DNA of 64,000 bases from Hyparrhenia diplandra (taxonomy: Eukaryota > Streptophyta > Magnoliopsida > Poales > Poaceae). The stretch covers positions 231,547 to 295,546 of the forward strand of contig JADLZK010007844.1 in NCBI GenBank assembly GCA_015847255.1, in the 5' to 3' direction. Position numbers and translations under genes: made by a program. The notes below the pieces were generated by a model that did no database searches, was not told the origin of the DNA, and saw only the letters and a program-made list of their open reading frames with translations. Within the stretch, counting starts at the first letter, position 1, and every line of letters starts with the position of its first letter. Shown in pieces: positions 22,001 through 34,239 of this stretch.

Positions 22001-22415
22001 AGACGCCAATCCAGAATAACTCTATCATCTCCTGGAGAAGAGTTGCACTCCGACTCTCACTGACCTATAAAATTTAGTCCACATGACAGCAGACTCGAGA
22101 AGAATGCGAGTGGCTGTATATGCTATATACCACGCCCGAGTAGCTTGGTTTAGTGAAATCAGTAAATCTGTGACCATCGCCTCCCTTGGTGCTTTCGGTG
22201 TACCTGTGTGCATACTAAAACTCCCCATGCATCTCATCCCCAATAGGACTGTCAGAACTCCGAATAGCATACTAGTCAGCAAATCAGCATGCTCCTCAGT
22301 GATCACCCTACCCTATTTCAGTCAACCATTCCATACTAGAAGCGTGTATTTTCTTCTTTTTTGTGATCTGTGAATTTATTTTCCATTTTCTGATGACTAA
22401 TAACACCCTCCAGTG
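22000..22415 (-). ncRNA. PHAS-like unit C1
   Basis: Minus-strand C unit. TATA (minus, GTTATATAAA) is at 22443-22452 and the site at 22221-22242. Nearly identical in inverted orientation to C4 (53700-54110). Inferred phasiRNA precursor. Confidence 0.5.
22221..22242 (-). promoter_or_regulatory. miR2118-like target site, unit C1
   Basis: The minus strand contains GGGATGAGATGCATGGGGAG. 15 of 22 positions match the recalled canonical complement; it is the same as the C4 site. Confidence 0.5.
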
Positions 22416-22452
22416 CTACTTTAGCCACTCAGGTTGGCGCAGTTTATATAAC

Positions 22453-23430
22453 GGCAGTCTCAATCAATGCAGTGATGCACACTGTCGTCATGATAATAAT
22501 TACCATGTATACAAAATACTAATGTGCAGAAGAGTAAAGCCGCCTTTGAAATAGAGGATTTTTATAAGAAAATTGCAGAGTCAAACAATCCCAAGGAATA
22601 TGGCTGCCATCCTACGATTTCAAATGAAGTTACTCGTACAAAACATCTACATGAACCTCTTCCTTTCATGATGGCTCGTGCGTAGGATTGATGTACAACT
22701 ACTACCATGTTTGTAACTACGGACGAGGTAAAAAAATATGAAAGAAGAATAGAGAGCGTCCTCTAATTAGAAGCAAGAAGAAACATCAGAAGAAATATCA
22801 GATTCATGCTCTGGATTTCTTGTCGAGGTATAGATGGTGTTTTTTTTTGCAACTATAAATAAATCAATAATAAACCATGTATTTACAAGAGTTGGTCAGC
22901 CACACCATACTTACATCTGTATGAAATTCTAACCCACAACTAAAGGGTAGTTTTCTTTCACAAAAATTAAATTTTCTACAAGTAAGAGCACATGTGTACG
23001 TGCGCGCAGTCTCTGGGAAGGAGCAGAATACATTGTTGTCGCACTGGTTTCAACCAAGCTGCAACGTGGCTTTTCCATCAAGCATTCGATATCCTCCCCT
23101 ACCTCGCTTTAGTTGGCTCCAGAAAATGACATTTAGAGCCATATATGATCAAAGACTGTCCATTTAACAAGGATGAATCCAGTTAATCGCATCAATGCGA
23201 TATGCTGGTGTGTTCTTTAAGGGGACAGAACAAATTGAAGTTGAATATCATTTTTTTTTTCTTGTTACTAATATAGTGAAAATGAGCGTGCGATACGCTC
23301 TTGCTTGTAAAATATTTAGTGTACTCATTGAAGCAAAAAATATTACGCGTTGTATCTATGGTGATAAGGAAATAGCTTCAAACTAATCTGGAAAAACTAT
23401 TATTCTATAATACTAATTTTTTACACTATT
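22453..23430. other. C1 upstream region, then unassigned sequence
   Basis: 22453-22930 matches the inverse of 53290-53720 (C4 upstream). From about 22930 to 23430 I see no gene, transposon end or close copy. Confidence 0.45.
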
Positions 23431-24700
23431 ATCTATGGCGCTTCCCTTCCTCGCAGGTGGTATGGCGGCGCAGGTCGCGCTGGGGCGGTGCGGGCGCTGC
23501 CCCGTCGAGTCGCGAGGGACTCGACGAGGCCGCCTGGGCTGTCTGGGCGTCGCCCGGCCAGGCGGGTGTTGGCGGCGGCGGCGAGCTTCTCGACCTCCGT
23601 CGCCCCTTCCCTCCTCCCCCTCCCCCCTCCCTTTCCTGGCCCGCGGCGGCTGGATCCGGTGCTCGGGGACCGGGCCGGCGGTGGAGCTCGGACTTGGCCA
23701 GGGCGGGCGTGGTGGCGGTGATGGCGGCCTTCACGGCCGTCGCCCTCCTACCGAGCCCGACATCAACCTTGGGCGGCTGAATCCGGTGCCTGGCGGCGGA
23801 TCTGGCAGCCCCAGGTTCGCGGCTGGTTCCGGGCCCCTTGGGCTGGGGGGCGGCCAACGCTTCGGATGACGATGTTGTCTCATCCGGCCTTCTTCTTCTT
23901 GACGGACCGGTCCCGCTTCCGTGCGGTGGCTGGCGGTGGATTCGCGTGTGTCGGCGGGTGGGGCTAGTGCGGGCGTTGGGGACGGTCCCTTCTCTACCGT
24001 CCCCCCCTGAAGGCCTCAGCTGCTACGCTGTTGCTGGCCCGTGGCAGCGGTCAAGACGAAGGCATCGGTGTCGGCACGCAGCAGGTGGATGCGTGAGCGG
24101 CGGGGCGAAGGCTGGCTCTCTCGGTATGTCGCCTTGCCAGTGGGGTGGCGGGCGCAGCTTCGCGGCTGCGGTGTGCAGCCGGCGCGCCGACGCCCCTCGG
24201 GTGAGGCTTCTGCAGGACGACCGGCAACGACGACGACGTTCTATTGCCGGGATCCGGAATCAGGGCCGACGACGGAAGCTGGGGTTATGTTGGGCGAAAG
24301 CCGGCGATGGCGACGCCTGTGGGCGCCGTTCTACCCTGTTGGGGGCGTCGTGTCTCTAGTTTCCACGGGTGAAAGCCCGGTCCGCCTTTGGACGAGCGAC
24401 GGCGGCGCATTGTGCGTCGTAACCTTCCTGAAGGCGTCGTTGTGGTTTTTTTGTCTTGGCTTTGGTGTGTGTGAGAGGCCATGGTCGGAAGTCGGAGCTG
24501 CGCTTGCGTTTTGCTTGTGCTGGGCAACGATGACCTTCTAGGCCTCGAGTGCTCCGGTCTTGTTTTCATTTGGGTCGTTGTTCTCTCTGTTGTATCACGT
24601 GGTTTTTGGGCCTGGTTTTCCTTATAAACTGGGTCAATTGCTTCTTACACTTAATGATATCCAGGCCGGATTTACCGGACTGTTTCAAAAAAAAAACAAT
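23430..24700 (+). mobile_element. GC-rich retroposon-like insertion with poly(A) tail
   Basis: A sharply GC-rich 1-kb segment in AT-rich surroundings. It is followed by a less GC-rich 3' part (TTATAAACTGGGTCAATTGC then GATATCCAGGCCGGATTTAC) and TTTC plus an A-run at about 24687-24698. This resembles the 3' ends of grass LINE-type retroposons. Several overlapping long frames exist on both strands (for example 23435-23869 plus and 23429-23857 minus), as expected from GC content, and none looks like a known protein. Target duplication was not found. Confidence 0.45.
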
Positions 24701-24949
24701 ATTTCACTAATGTTTTTATTGTGCGGCATACACAGTGGGTAGTGATTCTAGCAATGACTTTGAAGTAAAGCATTGAGATAAAGAACTTCTAACAAGGAGC
24801 AGGCCATATAGCTGGAGGCTCCATAATTCTTGTTTGGTTGCTTGCACTTGGCAACGACCATAATACCAGCAATAAGCACAGTGTATATCGAAATGGAGCC
24901 CCAATCGCCATCCCCTCACACCAGTGGACAATTCCTGGAACCAAGCGAG
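24701..24949. other. Spacer split by LINE insertion
   Basis: Non-repeated sequence continuing at 26860 beyond the LINE fragment. A minus-strand frame begins MAIGAPFRYTLCLLLVLWSL, a signal-peptide-like start of 40 residues. It is too short and isolated to call a gene. Confidence 0.3.
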
Positions 24950-24963
24950 AAAAGATCATTCTT

Positions 24964-26845
24964 TTTTTTTTTTGAAAGATCCGACATTGTCGGCTTATAT
25001 TAATAAGGAAGGAAGCAAACAACATGTTTGGCGCAAGAAGCGCCTCCCCTGCAGTCCGGCCTAGGCCGCTGTCAGGCAATATTACAAAAGTTGATTACTC
25101 GCTACTGAAATTAACAACAAATAAAGGCCTAAGTGCCAAGCATATCCCGCCAGGGACCATAGATTTGCAGTTTCTTTTACTTGTGCCACGATGTCTTGCG
25201 CCGTCCTTGTTTCATCTCCGAAAATCGCCGCGTTTCTTGAATTCCAGATCGTCCATAGGCATAGGATTAGAAGTGAGTGTTCCTTCTTGCTTGGTCCCAA
25301 AGCATGGCTAAACCAGTCCTCCAGATGATGCTGTTCTGTCCAAGTGGTCGTTTCGAATTTGGCGCAATCGCCCCAATTTGCCACCGCCTGCCTGCCACAC
25401 CAAACATGATACCGGGCACTCGAAGAACAGATGCTCCGCTGTCTCCAGGTTTCTTCGGCACAACCCGCAAAAGTAATTATTTTTCCACCCTCTTCCTTGC
25501 AGTCTTGCTGCAGTCCATAATCTATTTTGAATCAACAGCCAAACAAAAAATTTGCACTTCATTGGCGCCCAAGCTTTCCAAATCAGCGTCTTGAAATTTG
25601 ACAAAATTTGGCCGGCGAACTGGATCAAGTAAGCTGATCTTGCCGAGTAAATTCCTGAACTTTCTAATGTCCAGACAATGGAGTCCTCTTCTGTGTCTTC
25701 CATGTTGAAGCCTACATCCTCGATTACGTTCCACAGCTTGAAGAACTCGTCCATGAGACTGTCATCTAGGTTTTCAGCGATGTCGTTGATCCACTTGTTG
25801 GCTGTCAATGCTTCCCGCACGGTCCTGTTCTTCCTCTTGCTATGAGCATAAAGTTTTGGAAACATTGATGAAGGTGCTTTCCCATGCAACCAGCTTGAAT
25901 TCCAGAAAGAAGCTCTATTGCCATTCCTGACCGTGACCACTGTTGCCGCGTTGAAGAGAGCTAGATCAACAGAGTCTGTAGGTAAATCTGATCCCACCCA
26001 AGGCCGATCAGGTCGCGTCCACTGAAACCAGAGCCATCTTACTCTTAGTGCCCTGCTGAAACGGTTAAAGTCAATTATCCCAAGTCCTCCAAATTCAACC
26101 GGCTGGGCCACCGTTGTCCAGGCCACTTTACATTTCCCTCCCGTCAGCTCCTGATCACCAGACCATAAGAATCTTCTACTAATCTTTTCAATTTCATCAG
26201 TTAGCTGTTTCGGCGCCCTTATGGATGTCAGCAGGTACACCGGCATGGAGCTAATCACCGAGCGAACTAACTCCCTTCTTCCAGCCTGATTGATCAGACG
26301 GCCTTGCCAGCCAGCTAGTTTGTTCATGGTCTTATCAACAAACACCTGTACATGTGCCATCCTCAGCCGCCCTAGATTTAGCAGCAGTCCAAGATAAGTT
26401 ATGGGGAACCCAACCTTTTTCCCCTCAAAGTGTTCCAAAATCTCATCTAGATTTAGTTCACCACATCTTATCGGTGCCACTGTACATTTTTGTAGGTTTA
26501 GCTTCAAACCGGTTGCTTGGCCAAATCGCTCTAGGATTTTTGAACAATGCCCCAATCTCATCTTTGTCTGGTCTTAGGAAAATCACAGCGTCGTTCGCAT
26601 ACATGGATAGTCTCATTTTCGTCGTTCTTCCTCGTAGTGGTGATAACGTCCCATTCTCGGTTGCCAACTCCAACAGGCCCTGAAGGGTGTCGATTGCCAG
26701 GATAAATAGATGAAGTCCTTCAGAGCCGTTGAGCATCACCAAAGAAGATGAAGTCCTGAAAATGGTAGGTAGCCAGTCTCTCCACCGGTCACTAAAGCCT
26801 CTATGCTGTAGCATTTCGAAGATGTACTCCCAGGAGACCGTATCC
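24964..26845 (-). mobile_element. 5'-truncated LINE fragment with 14-bp target duplication
   Basis: The poly(A) tail (T-run at about 24961-24974 on the plus strand) marks the 3' end. Flanking direct repeats AAAAGATCATTCTT at 24950-24963 and 26846-26859 are the target duplication. The content is the C-terminal half of ORF2. The copy starts within RT, a typical 5' truncation. Confidence 0.85.
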
Positions 26846-26862
26846 AAAAGATCATTCTTCAT
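25082..26862 (-). pseudogene. LINE ORF2 C-terminal half: RT, zf-RVT and C-terminal region, frameshifted
   Basis: The first frame (26862-26458) enters RT in mid-domain and carries a degenerate catalytic box, YANDAVIFLRP in place of YADD. The second frame (26561-25308, 417 codons) holds the RT thumb (LKLNLQKC, YLGLLLN) and QAGRRELVRSV. Then comes the zf-RVT domain with SGIYSARSAY, FVWLLIQNRLWT and the CGLCRRN...EHLFFECP zinc-like cluster. A third piece (25384-25082) holds the WTIWNSRNAAIF C-terminal motif. At least two frame breaks plus the altered catalytic box make it inactive. Confidence 0.8.
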
Positions 26863-27440
26863 GTTGCCACGGGAAAAGAAACCACAGGGAGAAGTGGAAA
26901 ATTATATGGACAAGACTACAAACCAAGAGGATGATCTTCTAGTTACCCAGATACAGTATAAAGCCATAAATTCATAAATAAGGAGTTGGTCACGATAAGC
27001 ACAATAGCCAATTTGATTGATCAGGTTAGCCTGATGTAAGTCTTAGCATGAGAACATCAACCAGAAATTATGTACTTCCTTGGAGACAATGATGACAAAG
27101 TTGCTTTCCAGCAACTGCCTAGGAAGCAAAACTCAGTTAGTATTATACTATATATCCAGGCACTTTGACCCAGTACTAATCTAAGCTGTAACTATTAACT
27201 GTTCATCCGTTTCGCTAGCATTGTCGATCAATAATTCGGTTGATGTTTCAACTCATAGGCCAATTTGAGAGAATTCAGCATTACAAACAAAATGTGAGAG
27301 CTTCAAATTTTTCTAGGCAGACTTACCTGTCCATCTTCTTTGATTTTTAGATTCATGGTTGTTGCATGTATCACCGATAGGTCCTAGCTTGTAGATCAAG
27401 ATGATCATCATCCTACGGGATTGTTGTAATCTGTAACAAA
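26860..27440. other. Unassigned spacer
   Basis: AT-rich sequence with no credible ORF, repeat copy or transposon end. Confidence 0.4.
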
Positions 27441-27900
27441 CTATCTTCTAAGCCACGGCGGGGGCATTTCCCGTCTCATATAAACACGGAGCTGAGTGCC
27501 GAACAAAAGGAAACTCGTTAACCCTAAACCACATCAACTTTTACACAAACTAGTAAAGTCAGAGAATGATCTGAGTAAGCCTTTCAGATTAAAAAACCCT
27601 CTAGCATCTCCCAGCATTATTAGTAGTGTATCATCAGCATAGTGAACAATTGGTTAATCACCTTGAAAGTTATCACTAAGAGGTTGCATGTTCTAGAACC
27701 CCAGCATGGCATGCTTTGTTAAGCAATGCTTGGATCAGATCTGCATCTAGAACCAATAGGAGGGGTGAGTGGTCACCTTGCATAGAATCTAATTTGCAAA
27801 ATTTCAATTGAAAGATTCCCCTGTGGTGCCCAGTAGAAGAACAGAATACCTTCCAGTACATAGCAGATTTGAGCTCTATCTTGCTTTGCTCTTCTCACTA
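27440..27900 (-). pseudogene. LINE reverse-transcriptase remnant with an intact YADD box
   Basis: In one minus frame around 27690-27840 the sequence reads QGDHSPLLLVLDADLIQALL, matching the RT block QGDPLSPLLF..AD. About 50 bases on, HYADDTLLIMLGDA covers the catalytic Asp pair, and FSDFTSLCKS matches the conserved block after it, before a stop near 27545. Stops separate the two blocks. The copy is older than the other LINEs here, and neither a tail nor a target duplication is visible. Confidence 0.65.
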
Positions 27901-28199
27901 GTACTAAAATTCCAGATGTTTCCCATGCTCATTAGAATATCTCTCTAAGGGTGTCCACTCTCAAGTCCTAGCGAGAAAGGTGCTAGTCATCAACTCAGCA
28001 CCGTCACCTCACTTATATATGTTATATATTATCCTGGCTCACCCTATTTCACTCTGGCTATGCCATACTTGAGGAGGCAATGTTTATATACGGATCTACT
28101 CACCAATGAAAGCTAATTTTTTAGAGTATAATAAAGAGATATTAGTGGTGCTTTTATTGACAGTTTCAAGGCGCAAGGAAAGTAGTGAGGCTGAAGCTT

Positions 28200-29000
28200 C
28201 TTAGCAGGGCATATATACACATACAGTGGCAGGCAAAACAGTTATACAGGTTATTAAATGAAGAGCTAATAACGTGTCGTGATCACTGGTATAAAACGTT
28301 ACAGGTCATTGTCATTATGATTTTAGGTATTTAATCACTTCCATCACTCTTTACTAGTACTTGGTTGTTCTATGTAAATTATCGTAGGATGGAGTGTGTT
28401 TTTGTTTTCAACAAATCTAGAATAGGATGTACTAGGTGTAGCTTCGTTTTGCCATCTGAGATGAAGATGAAGGCACCGCAAAGCATGTGGCAAGCTAATG
28501 CATGCTATTGTTTGTGTGTGTTTTTTAGAATTTGTGATAGTTTGTGTTGTTATCAACTAATTAATACACTACTAAACAATGGAACAGAAGCCCAAATGCG
28601 TCCCAACAGCTGCCTATCAAAGGAAGCTTTATCTCACTCACACTATGGGCCCCTCATGTCAGACTCTTCTTCTTCCTAAGAACTTGACAAGAGCGTGACA
28701 GTGGAGGCCGGCGCAACCGTGCACGCGGCGCGGTGCAGCCCTGTATGAGGCGACCAGAACGGGCAGTGTGGCAGGGCATGGCCATGTAGGCTGGCGCGAC
28801 CGTGTCTTTGTGAGTAGGTGGCATCTGGAACAAGGCTATCTACGGTACTGGTCCTGGATGTACGAAAATAATCGTAGATTGAGCACTGGAGCAGGTAACT
28901 GTGTCACGCCATGTCCCACAAGCATGCTCGGAGTCCTTGTCATTTCTCATATTGTCAGGTATCCTAGTTGAAGCCGACGTGGCGGCATGTGCATCAGCAA
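28200..29000 (+). repeat. Repeat block H2
   Basis: 28200-28680 matches 36960-37215 and the inverse of 15330-15800. A TATA-like CATATATACAC lies near 28207, but no convincing miR2118-like site follows. 28680-29000 has partial inverted similarity to 14930-15330. No gene is present. Confidence 0.5.
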
Positions 29001-30380
29001 TAATGTGAGCACCGTGTCACCGATCATGGCAGCAGGCACAAGGAAGCCCCAAAAACATGTAGCAGCGCAGTGACTAATGGCACGCGCGGTTGCCGTTTGG
29101 CGCTAGTTAGTGACAATAATTTTTGAATAGAACATTGTATGTACTCTTTGTTTCTATTTTGCACCAGCAGGGTATCGGTGCCGCATGGCCAAAGACATGT
29201 TTGATTCACAATGCAGCCCGGGTTGTTTGGTTCATTCGTGCCATTGCAAACATCACTGCACACAGTAGACGCGTTGTGGAAAAGAGGCAAGCGTGTAACA
29301 AACTAGATTATTTAATTAGAAGGCAATCCTTGCTACTAGTCAAGAGGGTTCGGATGCATCCTATATTCATATTAAAAAGGCTCACCGGATTATGAGCCGT
29401 TCGCCACCATTATTCAAGGGTTTTATTGTTAGTCACCAAATAACAACCTGGTAAATGCTTTGTGTGTTGCCAAATCTTTTATATGTTCGATCTCACACTT
29501 GCACCCATATTTTGTGCATACTGAACCTTGTGCTGCAAGTTTCACCCTTGCCATTTTCTCAGATAAAAAGTACTAGACATAATATGGGAAACCTCTCCTT
29601 CTCTTTCAAGTGGAAGTTACTGAATCTCTGTTCGAGGACATCTTCCAGTTGAAAAGATTTTCCATTCGTCCTCCTTGAGATAGTCTCTTGGTGATTGGCA
29701 GCTGGCTTCCTATACACATGAATGCTGTCTACTTCAACTGTAGCTCCAAATGCGACAGTTCTCTGATGGAACCTAACCACCGCCCAGTAAATATTAGTGA
29801 AAGGCTTCGTATTAAACCTGTTCTTTCTGTGAAAGTGTAAATGCGCCATGAGTATGAAAGCAAGGGTGTTTTATCTAAAAAAAAAATGAAACCAAGGGTG
29901 TAGTGGTTTATTTGATTTCAGCACATTATGTCCTCAAGGTCCATCTCATCCGCGATCCACCTCCAAGTAAGCTTGTTGGAAGTTCTGTGTCATCACACAA
30001 AAGTCTAGTTTCATTGTGTTTCAATTGTTTGGTAAACTATTTCTGCTGCACAGCAGAAAACATTTCTTATGAATTCCTGAACCAGTTTTGCCCTTTCTAT
30101 GAAATGAGTTTTATAGTGTTTCGGTGTTGTCTTGAAAAATTGGAAACTGATCAATACTTAGGATAAATAACAACCAGCGACTTCGGTTTCGACTTCATAT
30201 GTTTGGTGTTCGGTTTTTATAGTTACCATACTACCATCTTGTTCGCAATCCTAGCTTCCACATAGCCTGTATACGTGCGGATGCACCCCTGGTAACCACA
30301 CGCACGTGTGGCCTTCAGCGTTGACCCCATGGATTGCTATTTGCCTCGACAAACATATGTGATCGCTCAGCTGCATTATG
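29000..30380 (+). repeat. Repeat blocks F2 and G2
   Basis: 29590-29790 matches F3 and inverted F1 (GATAGTCTCTTGGTGATTGG). 29860-30350 matches G3 (38800-39470) and inverted G1. Order in this block differs from block II's right side, so rearrangement has occurred. No gene is present. Confidence 0.5.
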
Positions 30381-31308
30381 GACTTTAAATTTCACAGTTT
30401 TTGGAAAGAAAGGAGCTATCGATTCAAATAGATCTATTGGATATAAGAGGAAAAGAACCAATTCATGGGAATTTAAGTTGTGCAACAAATCTAAAATCTA
30501 AGGGCCAGGATCTTGTTCAAAATAAAATTCAAAGGGTGTAACAATATATTCACATCGTAGGATTCCAGGCACGGCAGAAGTGTAATAATATATGTGGTAT
30601 GTTTTAGATAGTATTAATTGTAGGATATTCCCTTACAACCATGTGGTTCCAGATTCTTGTTTTTTTTTCCTGATGGGACCTATATGTTGAAGGCCCCACA
30701 TGTTCTAGGTTTGGAGATTTTTCATGCCACATTTTTTTTAGAATTACACGGTACAACGCAGACGTTCACAATACACATGCACACTCACCCTTATGAACAT
30801 GCGTACGCAAAGCCTACCCCTATGAGCACCTCCGAAGGACCGAGCACCCGACAGATCTAGAGATTCCCTAAGTCACCATTAGCGCATCGTTGTCGACACG
30901 AATATTGCTTACCCCTTAACGCATAGTGCCGGTAAATCCTTGAAAAATTCGAGCAAAAGGTGCGAGCACCAGGATGATCCCTGCTAGGTAGGGTCTCATT
31001 AGACCGTCCTACCATTGGACTACAAGCCAATTCACTTCATGCCACATTTTGCTTCAGAACATAGCATAAGAATCGTCATCCCTGGTGGTTGTTTTAGTTT
31101 TGTGAGATTTTTTACCCCGCGGCTGTGAGATGAAATAATAACAGAAAGACGTGCACAGGAGAAGGCAAAAAAAAAAACTATAGCGTAAGTCCGAATACTG
31201 AATGGTGCTCCAATTCGCATCCAAAAGGATGTACCACACTTTAATATTGTTATATAGGCTGGGTGGATGGTGGAATAATCAATGCGGGTGTAAACTCTCT
31301 GTTTTCTT
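30381..31308 (+). promoter_or_regulatory. Upstream region of unit B2
   Basis: Homologous to the sequence upstream of B3 (42404-43080), B4 (52300-52970) and inverted B1. It includes a SINE at 30736-31035. The proximal block GGCTGGGTGGATGGTGGAATAATCAA lies just before the TATA box and is conserved in B1 to B4. Confidence 0.5.
30736..31035 (-). mobile_element. tRNA-derived SINE in B2 upstream region
   Basis: On the minus strand it opens GGCTTGTAGTCCAATGGTAGG, a tRNA-like head with a Pol III A-box-like segment. A B-box-like segment follows near 30985 (clearer in the second copy as GGGTTTAAATCC), and the element ends in an A-rich tail. A 15-bp direct repeat TTCATGCCACATTTT flanks it (30721-30735 and 31036-31050). 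I recall similar repeats in rice but give no family name. Confidence 0.75.
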
Positions 31309-31339
31309 CTATATAGAGAGCTAGAGCTGTGGAGACCTA

Positions 31340-31860
31340 CGAAGGAGCTCGGCATGTTATAAAACACACTTGAATACTTCCTGGCTCAACACAGACAATA
31401 GTACAAGCACAAAAATATTGATAGAGCGCGGCAATGGGAATTTGGCAACGACCCAGCCACGAAAGCATTCTGAGTTATTGGTGAGGATGGGATGCACCGG
31501 GAATTCTAGATCCAGCAGAGATGTAAAATGTATAGCAAAGGAACATTCTTCTGCCACCATCTTCATAGCTGTAGCATGTTTCTATCAGGCTCCTTGCGCG
31601 CTCTGCTTCTATCAGGTTCTGTCAACCCTTCAAAGAAGAAATAGCATGGAAAAGTCTTGAGGACAGGCACCAAAGTACCAAAAAGTAGGAGCAAGGATAT
31701 TTCCATGAGTGGTAGCAAGGGCAGTGGCAGCCTGGCGAGCGTGCCAAGGTCGTCACCGTCGGCGTTCAGTTTCCTCTTCCTCCCATGGTCCATCATGTTC
31801 ATGCACCTAGTCGAGCTCTCGTGGTCGTCTTTCCTGTGTACACACCATCAGTTGTGGATT
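31340..31860 (+). ncRNA. PHAS-like unit B2
   Basis: TATA CTATATAGAG is at 31309-31318 and the site at 31482-31503, about 145 bases past the inferred start. Closely similar to B3. Short frames around the site (31370-31660, 96 codons) are shared with B3 only because the DNA is. Inferred phasiRNA precursor. Confidence 0.6.
31482..31503 (+). promoter_or_regulatory. miR2118-like target site, unit B2
   Basis: Contains GAGGATGGGATGCACCGGGA. 16 of 22 positions match the recalled canonical complement, and part of the remainder could be wobble pairs. Confidence 0.6.
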
Positions 31861-31869
31861 ACCATGTAG

Positions 31870-32798
31870 ATGACAATCTTCTCCAATTATTCCATTTGGA
31901 TGAATTATCTGTAATCTGTGCTCCCAATCAAGGACGGGCTTGATCTGGTAGGCTTGTTGCACAGTATGTACACTACACACAGCTCTCAGTTCCATCAGAG
32001 GAAGAGAGAGAGGGAGAGAGAGAAAGAGAGTGAGACAGAGAGAGAGAGCAAATAGCCAATTGCCACGCCACCTTCAAGAACAAATTTTAAATTTTACGAA
32101 TACTTTTCTTATTTAAATATCAGTAAATAAAAATTGAAAGTACCTGGAAGCACCTAGCTAGCGTACTTTTCCAACCAGTGTAAATAAGCTCATATTTATT
32201 TATTTATTATTGAAAAGTGACACACCATCTATACCTATTACCTGGACAATAAATCCAGGGCATGGATCTTTTGTCTTCTGATGCTTCTTCTTGCTTCAAA
32301 TTAGAGGATGATCTCTATTCTTCTTTCATATTTCTTTGCCTCGTCTGCACGAGCCAGGATGAAAAAATTAAGAGGTTCAAGTAGATGTTTTCTCCAGTAA
32401 ATTCATCTCAAATCATAGGATGGCAACAAAATTCCTTTGGATTTCCTGAGGTGTTCTCCAATGGACCCATTGATATCTAAAGTACAAAATCATTAGGATT
32501 GATTAACTCTACTATTTTTCTTATGAAAATCCTCTATACCAACGTTGGCCTCACTCTTTTGGGACATTACTATTTTATATACATGGTAGGTCGTTCAATT
32601 ATTATCATAAGACAATGCGCATCAATGCATTGGGACTGCAGTTATATAACCTTCGTCAACCAGAGTGATCACTGATGAGCATTGGGCTGCCTGGTGGGTA
32701 GCATTGGTGGGTATTATTAGCCAGCAGAAAAGAGATAATGAATTCACAGATCAGGAAAAGAAGAAAATCCATGCCTCTAGTGTGAGTTCGGATGTCGT
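31870..32798 (+). promoter_or_regulatory. B2 3' flank and C2 upstream region
   Basis: Contains a GA-rich microsatellite (32000-32050) and sequence matching 43680-44297. At 32630-32700 there is an extra partial copy of the C promoter (TTATATAAC near 32642, then CTTCGTCAACC...GTGATCACTGATGAG) with no site, so the C2 promoter is partly duplicated. Confidence 0.45.
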
Positions 32799-32834
32799 TA
32801 TATAAACTTCGTCAACCTGGGTGATCACTGACGA

Positions 32835-33060
32835 ACATGCTGAATTGCTGACTAGTATATGGTTTTTGGAGTTCTGGCGGGCCATACAGAGGGTTGTTAA
32901 TTCTAACGGGGATGAGATGCATCAGGAGTTCTGTCTATGGCGGACCACAGACAGAAAGCACCCAGGTATCCAGCTCTGCGAGCAGGGCATAGTCTACAGC
33001 CACTCACAGTACCTTGTCATGTCTATAGTCACAATGGACTGGATTTTCTAGGTCAGTGAG
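32835..33060 (+). ncRNA. PHAS-like unit C2
   Basis: TATA TTATATAAAC is at 32799-32808 and the site at 32907-32928, about 100 bases downstream of it. Homologous to C3, C4 and inverted C1. The conserved TGATCACTGA...CTGACTAGT leader lies between TATA and site. Inferred phasiRNA precursor. Confidence 0.6.
32907..32928 (+). promoter_or_regulatory. miR2118-like target site, unit C2
   Basis: Contains GGGATGAGATGCATCAGGAG. 16 of 22 positions match the recalled canonical complement, with the 3' half (miRNA seed side) nearly complete. Confidence 0.6.
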
Positions 33061-34200
33061 AGTCGGAGTTCAACTCATCCCCATGGTTGTGGACTTGAAT
33101 CTCCATCAGTCGAGTTTTCTGGAGATGAGTTCTTCTGGATTGGCGTCTTCTGAGAGTCCCAAAACATGTCCGTGCAAATACCAAAGCATATAACAGATGT
33201 GGTGTTGGCACATATATACTAGTGCCATATATAAAAAAATCCTATAAAAAAATTACACCAAACACAAGCACCATCACTGCCTGAACAACAACCATAGCGT
33301 ATGCCTCCTCCTTCAACACTGACGGACTGACCGACTGACCATTTACCGACCTGCTCTACCATATCCAACGTGTGCTCTAATTCATTGCGCCCCATGAAAG
33401 AGCTATTCTCGAAGGAATCATCCAAGAAAGGTAAAACACAGGTTAGCCCCAGTTAGGGACGGACGGTATGACACAGGTTAGTATGGAATGGTCCGACTAG
33501 TACCTTTCTCAGAGTTCAGTGACAGCCCTTAGAGTTGGGAAATCGTCCTCATCAGTGGATGGTGAGGAGAGTTGCTCCTAGTGAGAAGGGCCATACGTAT
33601 AGATGCAGCACAGGGAGTTGGACCAACATGTGGGTGCATCTAGCATTTGCTTCTTTTACTTCTTGGTGAAGAAAGAAGCATCTGGACAGCAGGAGTACTA
33701 CTCCAGCTTGCCTCACATGTGAAGAGAGGAGAGAGAGCAGCACAGAGAGCGCCACAGCATTTTAGAACCAGCCCCTTTATTTGCTTCATCCTTGCGTGGG
33801 AGGGAAGAAAACCAGAGAGAAAAAGAAAGAGAGGGAAAAGAGTGGGAATAGAGAGGAGATATTTCAATAGATCAATAGAGATTCATCCACATGGTTGTGA
33901 AGCTTTAGATCCACATCCTTTTGGGAGATCTTTCGACACCCTAGCAGAAAGTGCAAAACTTATTGCTACCCAAGATCTATTGTATCTTGATTCATGATTA
34001 CCTGTAGTAATATCTCGAAATGGACTTGTTTTAATCCCACAAGCATATAGTGGAATAAGATTTGGCTAGGTTGGTCCTGTAGTTTTTCATGTTCAATCAG
34101 GGCTCTTGTTGTTTATATGATTTGCTGCTAGTATTGTTACAATCAGTATAAATCAGCTGCAACTGGGTTGATGTAATAACAATCAGTTGGAACTAGTTGT
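33061..34200 (+). repeat. C2 3' flank and D1 upstream region
   Basis: 33060-33470 matches 44520-44930. 33500-33900 matches the inverse of 21360-21640 in part, and a GA-rich part (33780-33900) matches 56140-56300. Block III lacks 33500-34050. No gene is present. Confidence 0.45.
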
Positions 34201-34239
34201 GATTGCTGTTATTTCCTCCATGTATATGTGTGTGTGATG

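Noticed and set aside
23429..24541. Long overlapping frames on both strands as genes
   Set aside because: Simultaneous open frames on both strands follow from high GC; no domain or splice structure is convincing.
24789..25079. Secreted peptide gene with a signal-peptide-like start
   Set aside because: The frame runs across the LINE junction, is short and has no copy or promoter evidence.
28420..28445. AATAGGATGTACTAGG in block H as a target site
   Set aside because: It needs a gap to align and misses the GCATC core.
30960..31030. tRNA gene
   Set aside because: It is the tRNA-like head of a SINE: it has flanking target duplications, a diverged cloverleaf and the same copy at 42504-42813.
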